A stretch of 64,000 nucleotides of DNA from contig NZ_CP003915.1 in NCBI RefSeq assembly GCF_000521505.1, positions 992,001-1,056,000 of the forward strand, written 5' to 3'. This DNA comes from Advenella mimigardefordensis DPN7. Its GTDB lineage: Bacteria; Pseudomonadota; Gammaproteobacteria; Burkholderiales; Burkholderiaceae_B. This document shows positions 1 through 9,844 of the stretch, in pieces; position 1 is the first letter of the stretch; the number at the start of each line of letters is the position of its first letter. The translations under genes and the position numbers were made by a program. The notes under the pieces were generated by a model. It saw only the letters and a program-made list of their open reading frames with translations, made no database searches and was not told the DNA's origin.

Positions 1-773
1 ACCGCGTGATACATTTTCCTGAGGAAAGTGGACAGGTCGTTGTAGCACATTTTCAGCCCGGACTGCGCATCGTTCTGGTAACCCAGATCGCTCATGCGCA
101 GACTGGTGGCATAGGGCAGATACAGCGTATCATGATCCAGTTCGCGCAAGGGATTGGGCCGATCCCCCAGGAACGACCGTGGCACCGCCGGGGATGCGCC
201 AAACAGGTACATGAGCAGCCAGTTATAGCGGGTGAAATTGCGGATTAGGCCCATATAGCCGACAGACTGGCGTTCGGTCTCGTTTGCGCCTTCGATATCG
301 AGCAGCTGCCACAGCGATTCCGGTAGCGAAAAATTGTAATGAAGCCCGGCGATGCATTGCATGGTGCGGCCGTAGCGCTCGGCCAGCCCGCGTCGGTATA
401 CGTGGCGCAGCATGCCGCTGTTGGATGTGCCGTAAGTGGCAATCGGGATCTGGTTGTCGGCGGGCAGATGGCCCGGCATCGATTGCATCCAGATGCTTTC
501 GGATGGAAACTGGCGGGTGGCAAAACGGTGAACATCGGTCAACTCTTCGAGCAGATCGTCCACTGAGCTGTGCGTTCCGGTAATCAGCTCGATCAGCGCT
601 TCCGAATAATCAGTTGTGATATTCGGATGGGTCAGGGCGGAACCCAGAAGAGCACTGTGCGGGGTGGTGGCGAGCGCGCCATCGCGGTCAATCCGTAGCC
701 CTTCGCGTTCAATTCCGCGTAAAATATGAGTTAGCGAGTCTCGATGCTGCTGTAGTGTGGTCATGCGCTGCAC
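1..773 (-). CDS. gshA: Glutamate-cysteine ligase, N-terminal part (cut by window edge)
   Basis: First enzyme of glutathione synthesis (ATP-dependent ligation of glutamate and cysteine, cytosolic). Only about 257 N-terminal residues are in the window; the gene runs off the left edge. The translation contains [13 protein letters not shown] and [13 protein letters not shown] segments and QSMPG, which match the E. coli-type (class I) ligase, then [11 protein letters not shown] and [11 protein letters not shown] further on. Start choice: a GTG at 773 has an AGGA 6 nt upstream, whereas the in-frame ATG at 764 lies 15 nt from it, so I prefer GTG; the difference is three residues. Divergent from the small lipoprotein gene, with about 110 bp between them. 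Identification rests on family similarity recalled by eye. Confidence 0.88.
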   Translation of the reverse strand, partial: MQRMTTLQQHRDSLTHILRGIEREGLRIDRDGALATTPHSALLGSALTHPNITTDYSEALIELITGTHSSVDDLLEELTDVHRFATRQFPSESIWMQSMPGHLPADNQIPIATYGTSNSGMLRHVYRRGLAERYGRTMQCIAGLHYNFSLPESLWQLLDIEGANETERQSVGYMGLIRNFTRYNWLLMYLFGASPAVPRSFLGDRPNPLRELDHDTLYLPYATSLRMSDLGYQNDAQSGLKMCYNDLSTFLRKMYHA

Positions 774-883
774 AAGTCGTCCTGAGATATCTCTGAAATC
801 AATAATTGCTGATTTTAAGGGAGTTCCGCTGTTTTGCAGTTTCAAAACGGTTTGTTTCGAATTAATTAATTTGGGTGGTACAG

Positions 884-1387
884 GTGATCAAACGTCTGGC
901 TCTTGTTTTTTTTACGGTTTTGCTTGCGGGTTGTTCGCCAAAGTATGACTGGCGTGAAGTATCCACCGCAGGTGGGCGGATGCAGGCTATCTTCCCCGAT
1001 AAGCCGCGCAGTGAATCGCGCACCACGCAAATCGAAGGCGTGCCCTATCCCTTTACCATGGATATGGCGCTGGTTGACGATCAGGTGTTTGCGGTGGTTT
1101 ACAGCCTGTTGCCTGAAGGTAAGCAGGATGAGGCCAGCACGCGCAAGGCCGGCGAAGCACTGCTGCGCTCGGTATACGCCAGCATGAACGAACCGGCGCC
1201 CGAGCCGTTGCCGCCATTCGGACAGAAGCTCACGTTCAGAAAAGCCGTGGGCAACGAGAATGCCAGCGTCTATGTCAAAGTATTTGCAGGCAGTGGTGTG
1301 ATCGTCCAGGCCTATGCGGCCGGGCAGGATAACACGCTCAAAGAATCCGTTGCCGACGAGTTCTTGAACGGCATGACGCTCCGCTAG
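884..1387 (+). CDS. Small predicted lipoprotein of unknown function
   Basis: About 167 residues. The N-terminus is a basic stretch (IKRLAL) followed by a hydrophobic run ending in the lipobox LLAGC, so it should be lipidated and membrane anchored. The mature part is a soluble domain with no motif I recognise; it ends [10 protein letters not shown]. Start choice: GTG at 884 is preceded at 5 nt by GGGTGG and gives a textbook short signal; a GTG at 875 in frame is the alternative. It sits alone between divergent gshA and metX, roughly 100 bp from the latter. Function not inferred. Confidence 0.72.
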   Translation: MIKRLALVFFTVLLAGCSPKYDWREVSTAGGRMQAIFPDKPRSESRTTQIEGVPYPFTMDMALVDDQVFAVVYSLLPEGKQDEASTRKAGEALLRSVYASMNEPAPEPLPPFGQKLTFRKAVGNENASVYVKVFAGSGVIVQAYAAGQDNTLKESVADEFLNGMTLR

Positions 1388-1489
1388 CCAGCGGTTTGCT
1401 TATTTTAAAATGATACAATGCTGCAAAGGTCGGCGCCGATTTGTCTGATCCGCTTGCGGGCGCCTCAAAAATCCCGCTAAAAGGTCCAT

Positions 1490-2686
1490 ATGGTCTCACA
1501 ACATACTACTTCACAGCAGTCTGTGGGCGTGGTTACGCCCCAGTTTCTCCAGTTCGATCAACCGCTCACGCTCAGCAGTGGCCAGGTGCTGCCGTCGTAC
1601 ACGCTTGCCGTGGAAACCTACGGTACGCTTAACGCCCAGCGCAGTAATGCCGTGCTGGTTTGCCATGCGCTCAACGCATCGCACCACGTTGCAGGGGTCT
1701 CGGCCACCGACGCCAAAGATGTCGGCTGGTGGGACAATATGGTCGGACCGGGAAAGCCGGTAGATACGAATATTTATTTTGTCATTGGCGTAAACAATCT
1801 GGGTTCCTGCTTCGGTTCAACGGGTCCGGCATCGATTGACCCTGCCACGGGCAAGCCCTGGGGATCAACCTTTCCGGTGGTCACGGTGGAAGACTGGGTC
1901 AGGGCACAGGCCAGGGTGGCAGATCATTTTGGCATTGATCGCTTTGCTGCCGTTATGGGTGGGTCGCTTGGCGGGATGCAGGCGCTGAGCTGGGCCATTG
2001 AATTGCCCGAGCGCATCGCGCACTGCGTGGTGGTGGCCAGTACCACCAATCTGTCGGCACAGAATATTGCCTTTAATGAAGTGGCGCGGCGCGCGATTAT
2101 CAGCGACCCCGATTTCCATGGTGGCAATTATTATGAATACAATACCGTGCCGGCGCGCGGCCTGTCGGTCGCACGCATGGTGGGGCATATCACGTATCTG
2201 TCAGATGATGACATGGCCGAAAAATTCGGACGTGCGCAACGCAATCCAACCGAAGATGGGCGCTACCGGTTCGGCTACGATGTTGAATTCGAGGTCGAGT
2301 CTTATTTGCGTTATCAGGGGGAGAAATTTTCCAGATATTTCGATGCCAATACTTATTTGCTCATTACACGGGCGCTGGATTACTTCGATCCGGCCAGCAA
2401 GCATGGTGGTGATCTGACCGAAGCATTGCGTCCGGCAACGGCGGAATTTTTGACGGTGTCGTTTTCCACCGACTGGCGCTTTCCGCCGGAACGCTCGCGC
2501 GAACTGGTCAAGGCGCTGCTCAAAAACGGCCAGCCGGTGACGTATGCGGAAATCGATGCCCCGCATGGGCATGACGCTTTCCTGCTGGATGACCCGCGCT
2601 ATCATGCGGTGGTCAGGGCTTACTACCAGCGCATTGCCGCCAGTCTGAATCTGACAGCGACGCCATTGGAGCAGGAAACAGCATGA
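1490..2686 (+). CDS. metX: Homoserine O-acyltransferase MetX
   Basis: Acylates homoserine in the first committed step of methionine synthesis. The 398-residue alpha/beta-hydrolase shows the nucleophile elbow GGSLGG (Ser159), an acidic residue in STDWRFPP (Asp328) and the GHDAF motif (His361), giving the expected Ser-Asp-His triad. An AAGG lies about 5 nt before the ATG. It overlaps metW by 4 nt (ATGA), the usual coupled pair. MetX of betaproteobacteria may use succinyl-CoA or acetyl-CoA; sequence reading alone does not settle the acyl donor here. The 100-bp upstream region shows no clear riboswitch. Confidence 0.95.
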   Translation: MVSQHTTSQQSVGVVTPQFLQFDQPLTLSSGQVLPSYTLAVETYGTLNAQRSNAVLVCHALNASHHVAGVSATDAKDVGWWDNMVGPGKPVDTNIYFVIGVNNLGSCFGSTGPASIDPATGKPWGSTFPVVTVEDWVRAQARVADHFGIDRFAAVMGGSLGGMQALSWAIELPERIAHCVVVASTTNLSAQNIAFNEVARRAIISDPDFHGGNYYEYNTVPARGLSVARMVGHITYLSDDDMAEKFGRAQRNPTEDGRYRFGYDVEFEVESYLRYQGEKFSRYFDANTYLLITRALDYFDPASKHGGDLTEALRPATAEFLTVSFSTDWRFPPERSRELVKALLKNGQPVTYAEIDAPHGHDAFLLDDPRYHAVVRAYYQRIAASLNLTATPLEQETA

Positions 2687-3303
2687 CGACCACGACAGAA
2701 CCAAGAAAAGTACGCGCCGACCTGTTGCGCATTGCCGGCTGGATTAACGACGATACCCGGGTGCTTGACCTGGGATGCGGCGACGGGATGTTGCTTGCCC
2801 ATTTGCAGAGCAGGCGTGGCGTGACGGCGGTGGGCGTGGAAAAGGAAGACGCCCAGGTGATTGCCTGCGTGAATAAAGGGGTACGGGTGATTCAGCAGGA
2901 CCTGGAGGACGGTCTGGCCATGTTCGATGATCGGCAGTTTGATACGGTTGTGCTGTCCCAGACCCTGCAGGCGGTCGTAAACACCGAACATATTCTGAAG
3001 GAAATGGGACGGGTTGCACGCTATGGCGTCGTGTCATTCCCGAACTTCGGCCACTGGACCCATGGCTTGTCCATTTTGACCGGACGCATGCCCGTTACCG
3101 GGCAGATGCCCTATGAATGGTATAACACGCCGAATATTCATTTGTGTACGCTGAAGGATTTTGAAGATCTGGCCTCGCGCCTTGGCTTCAGGATCCTGGA
3201 GCGGGCTACGTTCCGGGACGAAACTGAAATCTCCCTGATGCCCAGTTTGCGCAGTACGCTGGCGGTTTATCATTTCGAGACCGACAGAAAGCCTGCATTA
3301 TGA
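2683..3303 (+). CDS. metW: Methionine biosynthesis protein MetW (SAM-methyltransferase fold)
   Basis: About 206 residues with the class I methyltransferase motif [10 protein letters not shown] near residue 28 and the MetW segments LSQTLQAV and SFPNFGHW. MetW is nearly always encoded with MetX and is needed for its normal activity in several proteobacteria; the exact biochemical role is not firmly settled. Start overlaps the metX stop (ATGA) and its own stop overlaps the next start by 4 nt, so metX, metW and the permease should be one transcript with translational coupling. Confidence 0.93.
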   Translation: MTTTTEPRKVRADLLRIAGWINDDTRVLDLGCGDGMLLAHLQSRRGVTAVGVEKEDAQVIACVNKGVRVIQQDLEDGLAMFDDRQFDTVVLSQTLQAVVNTEHILKEMGRVARYGVVSFPNFGHWTHGLSILTGRMPVTGQMPYEWYNTPNIHLCTLKDFEDLASRLGFRILERATFRDETEISLMPSLRSTLAVYHFETDRKPAL

Positions 3304-4571
3304 TAAATCTGATTCGCCCGTACCTCAGTCCACGAGTTTATCCGCTGCTGCTGCTGGGTCTGGCCAGCGGGTTGCCGCTGGCGCTCACCGGTGGCACGCT
3401 GCAGGCCTGGGCGACGGTGGAAGATGTGCCGCTGACCGACATTGGTTTTCTGACGCTGGTGGGAGCGGCTTATACGTTCAAGTTTTTGTGGGCCCCCTTT
3501 ATTGATCGCTATGTGCCACCCTTTATGGGACGGCGGCGCGGCTGGATGGCTTTGTCGCAAGTTCTGCTGGGGCTGACCATTTGCGGCATGGGGTTTCTGG
3601 ATCCGTCCCGCTCGCTGTTCTGGCTGGCGGCGCTGGCCACACTGGTGGCGTTTCTGTCGGCCACACAGGATATTGCATTTGACGCCTATAGTGCTGATGT
3701 GCTGCGCCCCGAAGAGCGGGCTGCGGGGGCAGCGATACGGACCCTGGGTTATCGCATTGGCATGGTGGTATCGGGCGGACTCGCCATCTGGCTGGCGGCG
3801 GTCTGGATGGGCTGGGGCGGCATGTATCTTTTCATGGGGCTGTTGATGTTCGGTGCGGCGGTGCTGACCTGGCTGGCGCCCGAACCCGAGGTTGCTGGTG
3901 CCAACGTCGCGCCGCGCACCTTGTATGATGCGTTTACCGTCCCGTTTCAGGAATTTTTTTCACGCAAGGGTGCGATCAGTATTCTGGCGCTGATCGTGCT
4001 GTACAAGCTGGGCGATGCCTTTGCCGGTGCGCTGTCTACAACGTTTCTGATTCGCGGCGCCGGGTTTTCGCCCGAGGTGGTTGGTGCCGTGAACAAAATT
4101 CTTGCGGTGATCGCAACCATTATTGGTGCGCTGATTGGTGGCGGCATAATGAGCAAGCTGGGGCTGTATCGCTCCCTGATGCTGTTTGGCTTGCTGCAGG
4201 CGCTGTCCAATCTGATGTACTGGATGATCGCGCTGAATCCGCAGAATCTGCCGTTAATGGCACTGGGCGTGGGTTTCGAGAATCTTTGTGGTGGTCTGGG
4301 TACGGCCGCGTTTGTTGCATTATTGATGGCGTTATGTCATGTGCAATTTACTGCCAGCCAGTTTGCGCTGCTGTCGGCTTTGTCTGCCGTTGGCCGTGTG
4401 TTTGTCGCCGGACCGCTAACGCCGCCGATTGTTGATGCGTATGGCTGGCCTGTGTTTTTTGTATTTACTTTCTTTATTGCATTGCCGGGACTGCTGATCC
4501 TGTGGTTTATGCGCGCCAGTATTAAGGCGCTGGAAAAAGATCCGGCGCCCGCATCCGATACCGGTGATTGA
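3300..4571 (+). CDS. ampG: AmpG-type MFS permease (muropeptide transporter family)
   Basis: A 423-residue, 12-helix major facilitator. It carries the AmpG signatures: SGLPLALTGGTLQAW near the N-terminus, FKFLWAPFIDRY with the following RRRGW loop, and the helix-5 segment ATQDIAFDAY. AmpG imports anhydro-muropeptides released from peptidoglycan for recycling. Related permeases of this subfamily carry siderophores (see the gene at 19308), but placement behind metXW and the AmpG motifs favour cell-wall recycling. Overlaps metW by 4 nt. No ampC or ampR is nearby. Confidence 0.85.
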   Translation: MINLIRPYLSPRVYPLLLLGLASGLPLALTGGTLQAWATVEDVPLTDIGFLTLVGAAYTFKFLWAPFIDRYVPPFMGRRRGWMALSQVLLGLTICGMGFLDPSRSLFWLAALATLVAFLSATQDIAFDAYSADVLRPEERAAGAAIRTLGYRIGMVVSGGLAIWLAAVWMGWGGMYLFMGLLMFGAAVLTWLAPEPEVAGANVAPRTLYDAFTVPFQEFFSRKGAISILALIVLYKLGDAFAGALSTTFLIRGAGFSPEVVGAVNKILAVIATIIGALIGGGIMSKLGLYRSLMLFGLLQALSNLMYWMIALNPQNLPLMALGVGFENLCGGLGTAAFVALLMALCHVQFTASQFALLSALSAVGRVFVAGPLTPPIVDAYGWPVFFVFTFFIALPGLLILWFMRASIKALEKDPAPASDTGD

Positions 4572-4583
4572 GCGAGACGAATA

Positions 4584-5477
4584 ATGAATTTGACATTAAA
4601 GGGCGTGCTTAAAACGGTCATGCCATGGTGCAGCGTCTGGCTGCTTGCTTCGGCAATGGCGCAAACGCCGACTCAGCCCGAACCGGCTGCGGCCATTCAG
4701 GCCACCGGCAGTGTCTCCTCCACCCAGGGCGACCCGGCCCGCCCCGGCAAGGTAGCGGGCGCGCAGGTTCCGGCCGGTGCTGCCGGCGCGACACCTGCCG
4801 CGCCGGCCAACCCGGTTAACGGAGAAAACCGCATTCCGGTGGGGGCGCCGGGTTCTCTGGAGGCCCGGGTGGCGGCCTGTACCATGTGTCATGGTGCAAC
4901 CGGCGTACAGGGAGCGGATGCATTCTATCCGCGCATTTCGGGCAAGCCGGCACATTATCTGTACCAACAATTGCTGCGTTTCCGCGAAGGACGTCGTGAA
5001 TACCTGCCGATGCAGCGCCTGCTGGTTAACCTGTCCGATGAGTATTTGCACGAAATTGCTGTCTGGTTCAGTAAACAGACGCCCGAGTACGAAACCGTAA
5101 CGCCGCCACGTGCCTCGCCGCTTATTTTGCAGCAGGGTGAGAAGCTGGTGCGCCATGGCGCGGTCGACCGTGACATTCCCGCCTGTGTAGCCTGTCATGG
5201 CGACAATCTGAAAGGCATGTTGCCGGGCATTCCGGGGCTGACGGGCCTGACCAATGAATATATAACTGCACAGATGGGGGCCTGGCAGTATGGCATTCGT
5301 CATTCTGTGGATCCCGATTGCATGGGTGACATCGCCAGGAAAATGACTTCAGCTGAAGTGCAGGCAGTGTCGGCGTGGCTGGCCAGCCAGGATCCACGTT
5401 CGCCGGGAACAATCAATGAGTCGGCGGAAACGCCGGTGACCTGTGGAATTCAGACTGTGTCGGGAGTGCAGCAATGA
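4584..5477 (+). CDS. Dihaem cytochrome c, periplasmic
   Basis: 297 residues with an N-terminal signal peptide (hydrophobic run to about residue 26, cleavage near AMAQ). Residues 27-90 form an Ala/Pro/Gly-rich linker, then two haem c sites: CTMCH (Cys99-His103) and CVACH (Cys201-His205). The arrangement resembles cytochrome c4/c553-like electron carriers. It lies 12 nt after the permease gene and overlaps the next cytochrome gene by 4 nt, so both cytochromes should be made together. Electron donor and acceptor cannot be told from the window. Confidence 0.85.
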   Translation: MNLTLKGVLKTVMPWCSVWLLASAMAQTPTQPEPAAAIQATGSVSSTQGDPARPGKVAGAQVPAGAAGATPAAPANPVNGENRIPVGAPGSLEARVAACTMCHGATGVQGADAFYPRISGKPAHYLYQQLLRFREGRREYLPMQRLLVNLSDEYLHEIAVWFSKQTPEYETVTPPRASPLILQQGEKLVRHGAVDRDIPACVACHGDNLKGMLPGIPGLTGLTNEYITAQMGAWQYGIRHSVDPDCMGDIARKMTSAEVQAVSAWLASQDPRSPGTINESAETPVTCGIQTVSGVQQ

Positions 5478-6748
5478 AATGGCTTTTGAGAGTGTTTGCT
5501 GCGGTGGTGGTGATCGGCCTTTTGGTAGCCGCAGGGATGTACTGGCTGGGTGCACGCGACGGCGCGATGGTCGCATCCACGCTGCCCGACGGCAAGGCAT
5601 CAGCAGAAGTGGTGGCGCGGGGAAAATATCTGACCCAGATCGGCAATTGTGTTGGCTGTCACACCGCGGTGAATAAACCGGCATTTTCCGGTGGCAGCGG
5701 GCTGAAAACTGAATTCGGTACCTTTTACGCACCGAATATCACGCCCGATCAGCAACATGGTATTGGTAACTGGACGGCCGACGATTTCTGGCAGGCCCTG
5801 CACAACGGCAAGGCACCGGATGGCTCGTTGCTCTATCCTGCTTTTCCTTACCAGAGTTATTCGCATCTCAGTCGCGCCGATACCGATGCGATTTATAGCT
5901 ATTTGAAGACCGTGCCGGCCAGCGATCGTCAGGCGCCTGCTCATGAGCTGCAGCAACCGTTCAATATGCGTTTTCTGCTGGCGTTCTGGCGTGCGCTTTA
6001 TTTCCGACCTGCAGACGCCGTGGCACGCACCGAACCGTCGCAGGACGCGCTGGTGCGCGGCAGACAACTGGTGGAAGGGGTGGCGCACTGTGCCGAATGC
6101 CATACGCCACGCGACAGTATGGGCGGTATGGAGCAAAGCCGTTTCCTGCAGGGCGGCAAAATGACAGACGGCATTTGGTTTGCACCGGCACTGACCGGCG
6201 ATACCGAGGGCGGCCTTGGCGCATGGAGTGCCGAGGACATCGCTCAATTGCTATTGACGGGTTCCTCGGCACATGGCGCTGTCGTTGGCCCGATGAGCGA
6301 AGCCTTGCGTGGCGTGCAGTATCTGAATCAACAGGACGTGTCGGATATCGCCGTTTATCTGAAATCTTTGCCGGCCGCCGGCCTGAAAGCCGAGCGTAGC
6401 GGCGACGTGAACGATACCCTGTATGCCATGGGTAAGAAAATCTATGGACAGTATTGTGCCGCTTGCCATCAGGCCGATGGCAAGGGTGTACAGCAGGCAT
6501 GGCCGGCACTTGACGGGAACAGTCTGGTGCGTGGGCGGGATGTCACCGGCTTATTGCGAGTGATTATGGATGGCGGCTTTACGCCCACCACCGCTCAGAC
6601 CCCGCAACCTTATGGTATGCCGCCATTCCGCCACTTCCTGAATGACCAGGAAATAGCGGCCGCAGCAACGTACATTCGCAATACCTGGGGAAATGATTCG
6701 GGCGGTATCAATCAGCGCGAAGTTAATCGCGTCCGTAATATCGATTGA
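5474..6748 (+). CDS. Trihaem cytochrome c, membrane anchored (alcohol/gluconate dehydrogenase cytochrome-subunit family)
   Basis: 424 residues. One N-terminal transmembrane helix (residues about 5-26, not obviously cleaved), then three haem c motifs: CVGCH (59-63), CAECH (206-210) and CAACH (328-332). The layout, with NITPD and WTADDFWQALHNG after the first haem, is that of the trihaem subunit that passes electrons from periplasmic flavo- or quino-dehydrogenases to ubiquinone. No dehydrogenase gene is beside it; the partner here seems to be the dihaem cytochrome upstream, with which it overlaps by ATGA. Followed by a strong terminator. Confidence 0.87.
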   Translation: MKWLLRVFAAVVVIGLLVAAGMYWLGARDGAMVASTLPDGKASAEVVARGKYLTQIGNCVGCHTAVNKPAFSGGSGLKTEFGTFYAPNITPDQQHGIGNWTADDFWQALHNGKAPDGSLLYPAFPYQSYSHLSRADTDAIYSYLKTVPASDRQAPAHELQQPFNMRFLLAFWRALYFRPADAVARTEPSQDALVRGRQLVEGVAHCAECHTPRDSMGGMEQSRFLQGGKMTDGIWFAPALTGDTEGGLGAWSAEDIAQLLLTGSSAHGAVVGPMSEALRGVQYLNQQDVSDIAVYLKSLPAAGLKAERSGDVNDTLYAMGKKIYGQYCAACHQADGKGVQQAWPALDGNSLVRGRDVTGLLRVIMDGGFTPTTAQTPQPYGMPPFRHFLNDQEIAAAATYIRNTWGNDSGGINQREVNRVRNID

Positions 6749-6916
6749 TCGCGTTGTGATGAATCAGGCATTGACCGCCGTTGCGTCAACGGTCAATGTG
6801 CGGGCTTTGTGTGGTTCGGCATCTCGCGCTGAGCTAATGTGTGGCATGGACACTGCCGGTGTTGACGCTGTCGATGACAGCGTTATGCATGGCCGGCCTG
6901 TTGAAATTAAATGAGG
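6749..6916. other. Intergenic segment with two perfect hairpins
   Basis: Between the cytochrome operon and its terminator lie two perfect inverted repeats: ATTGACCG at 6770-6777 pairs with CGGTCAAT at 6790-6797, and ACGCTGTC at 6865-6872 pairs with GACAGCGT at 6876-6883 across a 3-nt loop. No convincing gene is present. They would be in the 3' untranslated region of the cytochrome mRNA and could stabilise it or carry a small 3' RNA; this is inference. Confidence 0.5.
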
Positions 6917-6949
6917 GTCGCTACTTATTATTAGCGTAGCGACTTTTTT
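6917..6949 (+). terminator. Intrinsic terminator after the cytochrome operon
   Basis: Perfect 8-bp stem GTCGCTAC (6917-6924) and GTAGCGAC (6936-6943), directly followed by TTTTTT. It closes the rightward transcript just before the convergent xth gene. Confidence 0.88.
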
Positions 6950-6954
6950 GCTAT

Positions 6955-7757
6955 TTAGTCCCGGGCTACCGGTTCCAGCTTCCAGTCATAATCGATGGTG
7001 AGCGGGGCGTGATCCGAGAAGCGTTCGTCCTTGTAGATGGAGGTGGCGATGGCCTTTTCGGCAATGCCCGGCGTGGCAATCTGGTAATCAATACGCCAGC
7101 CTACGTTCTTGGCCCAGGCCTGACCGCGATTACTCCACCATGTGTATTGGTCCGGTTCTTCGTTGATCTTGCGAAAAACGTCGACGAAGCCGCGGCGGTC
7201 AAACACATCTGAAATCCAGGCACGCTCCTCTGGTGTGAAACCGGAGTTTTTAAGATTGCCTTTCCAGTTCTTCAGGTCGATTTCTTTGTGCGCGATATTC
7301 CAGTCGCCGCAGATGATGTAGTTATGACCGGTTTTTCGGTGATCTTCCATCATGGCGTCAACCCAGGGCCCGAAATGATCCAGAAAACGGAATTTGGCGG
7401 CCTGCCGCTCCTCACCGCTGGAACCCGAAGGCAGATACGCACTGATGATGGTCAGGTCCTTGAAGTCTGCGCGCAGAATCCGGCCTTCACGATCAAACTC
7501 ATCGCAAGCCATGCCCGCACTCACGTTGGCATCATGTTTCAGATACAGACCCACGCCGCTATAGCCTTTTTTTCTGCATGGCAGAAGTAGCCGGTGTAAT
7601 TGAGCGGGTGACGCAGTTCGTCTATAAGATCTGCATCCTGGATTTTGATTTCCTGCAGACAGATGACATCTGCATTATGATTTTCCATCCATTGAGCCAG
7701 CCCTTTGCGAAAGGCGGATCGCAGGCCGTTGACGTTGAGTGAGGTAACACGAAGCAC
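6955..7757 (-). pseudogene. xthA: Exonuclease III with a one-base frameshift in a homopolymer run
   Basis: Exonuclease III/AP endonuclease of base-excision repair. Two reading frames together give the whole protein: residues 1 to about 63 (MLRVTSLNVNGLRSA..., catalytic Glu in CLQEIK) from 7757, and the rest (ICGDWNIAH, WRIDYQIA, SDHAPLTIDYDW) in the other frame to 6955. The break lies at a run of seven A on the coding strand (7567-7573). Eight A would restore HAEKKGYSGVGLYL and a normal length of about 267 residues. No other damage is visible, so this may be a sequencing indel, a recent mutation or a slippage-read gene rather than an old pseudogene. Confidence 0.85.
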
Positions 7758-7945
7758 GGGAAATCCTTTTTGATGAATCGGCGCGAACCCTATTGTAGCC
7801 CCTGACGTGGGTTCGTCACAATCGCGGATATCGGGGCGTTATTTGCGTCGGGTGAGTGTGCCATCCTGGCGGTGCCGGTCGTGACCGGTGGGGCAGAGAG
7901 CGCAACAGGCCAATCGCTCCCCGGTCAGACGGATTAGAACATCGC

Positions 7946-8806
7946 TCAGGTTGCGTGGCCGGTCTGCTTGCGGGGGCATATCGCGGCGGCAATAATCAGT
8001 ACCGCTCCTAATGCCATTTTCAGTGTCGGCTGCTCGTTGAACAGTACCAAGGCAAAGGCGATGGCATAAACGGGTTCAAGCGCGATAATCAGACCGGCAC
8101 TGCGGGCAGGAATGCTGCGCAGGCTGTGAACAAACAGAAAATGCGAAAGCGCGGTGCAGATCACGCCCAGTACAATAAGCCACAGCAGGCTGCTATCGGA
8201 CAGCATGGCCATGCCACCCAGACCCAGCGGCAGACACAGCGCCAGTACGATCAGGTTCTGACAGAAGGCGATCTGAATGGCGTTGAGCCGGGCAAGCGAG
8301 CGATTGATTAGCGCCAGTGTGGCGAAGGTAATGGCCGAGAGCACGCCCCAGAACAGGCCGATCGTGCCGGCATTGTTCAGGTCTATGGCGGGTGTGACCA
8401 GAATCAGCCCGCTCATCACCAGGGCTACCAGTACCCAGTCCACCATATTGACCTGATCCTTAAGTACCACGCGCTCCAGTAGCGTAATAAAGGCGGGAAA
8501 GCTGGCGAAACCCAGGGTGGCAATCGCAATGCCACCGGTTTTGACCGCCATGAAAAAGGTCACCCAGTGAACGGTCAATGCAACCCCGGAGCAAACCAGG
8601 GATAGGCAACTGCGGCGATCCAGACCGCGCACCAGGGATGTTCGCAGGTAGCGCGCAACGCCATACAGTGCCAGTACGGCAAACAGGGCGCGACCGAAGG
8701 TAATGGTCATGGGACTGGCGTGAATCACATGGCCGAAGACGCCGGTGAGTCCGAAGAAAACGGCGGCGATATGCGCACTGATCAGGCCTTTATGTCGCGG
8801 TGTCAT
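7946..8806 (-). CDS. EamA/DMT-family inner-membrane transporter
   Basis: 286 residues with about ten hydrophobic helices in two repeats, typical of the drug/metabolite transporter superfamily (RhaT/EamA type); the start HKGLISAHIAAVFFGLTGVF is a normal first helix of this family. Such proteins export amino acids or other metabolites; substrate unknown. It ends with a short basic tail (CPRKQTGHAT). Stands alone, about 190 bp from xth, read in the same direction. Confidence 0.85.
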   Translation of the reverse strand: MTPRHKGLISAHIAAVFFGLTGVFGHVIHASPMTITFGRALFAVLALYGVARYLRTSLVRGLDRRSCLSLVCSGVALTVHWVTFFMAVKTGGIAIATLGFASFPAFITLLERVVLKDQVNMVDWVLVALVMSGLILVTPAIDLNNAGTIGLFWGVLSAITFATLALINRSLARLNAIQIAFCQNLIVLALCLPLGLGGMAMLSDSSLLWLIVLGVICTALSHFLFVHSLRSIPARSAGLIIALEPVYAIAFALVLFNEQPTLKMALGAVLIIAAAICPRKQTGHAT

Positions 8807-8985
8807 GTCTGGGGTGTTAGCTAGGGCAAACCCGTATTGTGGAGATCGGCAAGCCGTTTGGCAAGCGATTGGCGCCTATCCGGTTCAATAGATAGGGTGA
8901 CGTTCCATCCATTGATCAGGGGCGCTGCCTGTTGCCATTGAGTATGGCAGCAAGCAGCGCCCCTGGCCGCTCCTGGTCTGGCCAC

Positions 8986-9792
8986 TTAAACGGCAGTCTG
9001 ACTGAAGCGAAAGCTGGATGCTGTGATGGAACCAAAGGCATGGGTTTCGTGGTAAGACAGTGTGGCCGGGTCCTGCTGCGCAGCACCGACGGCGACCATC
9101 AGGGGAATCAGATGGTCTTCGTGGGCGTGCGCCAATCTGGCAGAAGGGGCCTGTTCCCAATGCAGCAGGCCGGTTGCGCGTTGCACTGGGTCGCTGTCTA
9201 CGACGGTTTGCTGCAGCCAGGCATCAAATTGCGCAGATGGCTCTGCGCCGCGCCGGTCCAGCAGACGCAGATTGTGATAGCTCAGGCCGCTGCCGATAAT
9301 CAGTATGCCTTCTTCCCGTAGCGGTGCCAGCAGCCGACCCAATTGCAGATGAAATGCCGGGTCGTAATCTTTGCGGATGGACAGCTGCACCATGGGAATA
9401 TTTGCCTGCGGAAAGGCCACCGCCATGGGAACGAATGCGCCATGATCGAAGCCGCGCCTGGCGTCCTGTGCGATTGCAATGCCGCCGGCCTGTAACAGGC
9501 TCTGTACGCGCGCGGCCAGCACAGGATCGCCGGGCGCAGGATATTGCACGGAATAAGTATGCTCGGGGAAACCATAGTAATCGTAGAGCATACCTGGCTG
9601 GCCCGCTGTGCTCACGGTGATTTCATCTGTAATCCAGTGGGCCGAGACCATCAACACTGCTTTTGGCGTTGCCGGTAATTCTGCTGACAAGTGTTGCAAT
9701 GATTCATGCAATGCGGCGTACATGGGTTTCCATTCCTCCACCCAGGGCCAGGGGCCACCGCCGTGCGAAATAAAGTAAACAGGCATTGTCAT
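8986..9792 (-). CDS. LigB/DODA-type extradiol ring-cleavage dioxygenase (YgiD family)
   Basis: 268 residues. Non-haem Fe(II)/Zn class III extradiol dioxygenase fold; visible metal-ligand histidine candidates are in FISHGGGPW near the start, MVSAHW near residue 50, GFDHGAFVPM and LSYHNL, with HAHEDHLIPL towards the end. Start: ATG at 9792 has GGAG 6 nt upstream; a long upstream extension in frame lacks such support. In E. coli-like relatives the substrate is a catechol such as DOPA; the natural substrate here is unknown. Same direction as the DoxX gene, and near a divergent LysR regulator, a common trio. Confidence 0.87.
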   Translation of the reverse strand: MTMPVYFISHGGGPWPWVEEWKPMYAALHESLQHLSAELPATPKAVLMVSAHWITDEITVSTAGQPGMLYDYYGFPEHTYSVQYPAPGDPVLAARVQSLLQAGGIAIAQDARRGFDHGAFVPMAVAFPQANIPMVQLSIRKDYDPAFHLQLGRLLAPLREEGILIIGSGLSYHNLRLLDRRGAEPSAQFDAWLQQTVVDSDPVQRATGLLHWEQAPSARLAHAHEDHLIPLMVAVGAAQQDPATLSYHETHAFGSITASSFRFSQTAV

Positions 9793-9829
9793 TTTTAACT
9801 CCGAATGAAATGAACCGGTGGTCAGATCG

Positions 9830-9844
9830 CTGTACCCGGTACAG
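9830..9844. promoter_or_regulatory. 15-bp palindrome upstream of the dioxygenase gene
   Basis: CTGTACC and GGTACAG flank a single central base, 38 bp before the dioxygenase start codon. Its dyad symmetry and position suit a repressor or LysR-type site, but no match to a named box is claimed. The rest of 9793-10069 shows no gene. Confidence 0.4.

Noticed and set aside
6693..6914. Small plus-strand gene in the cytochrome 3' region
   Set aside because: Overlaps the end of the trihaem gene, no SD, runs through hairpins.
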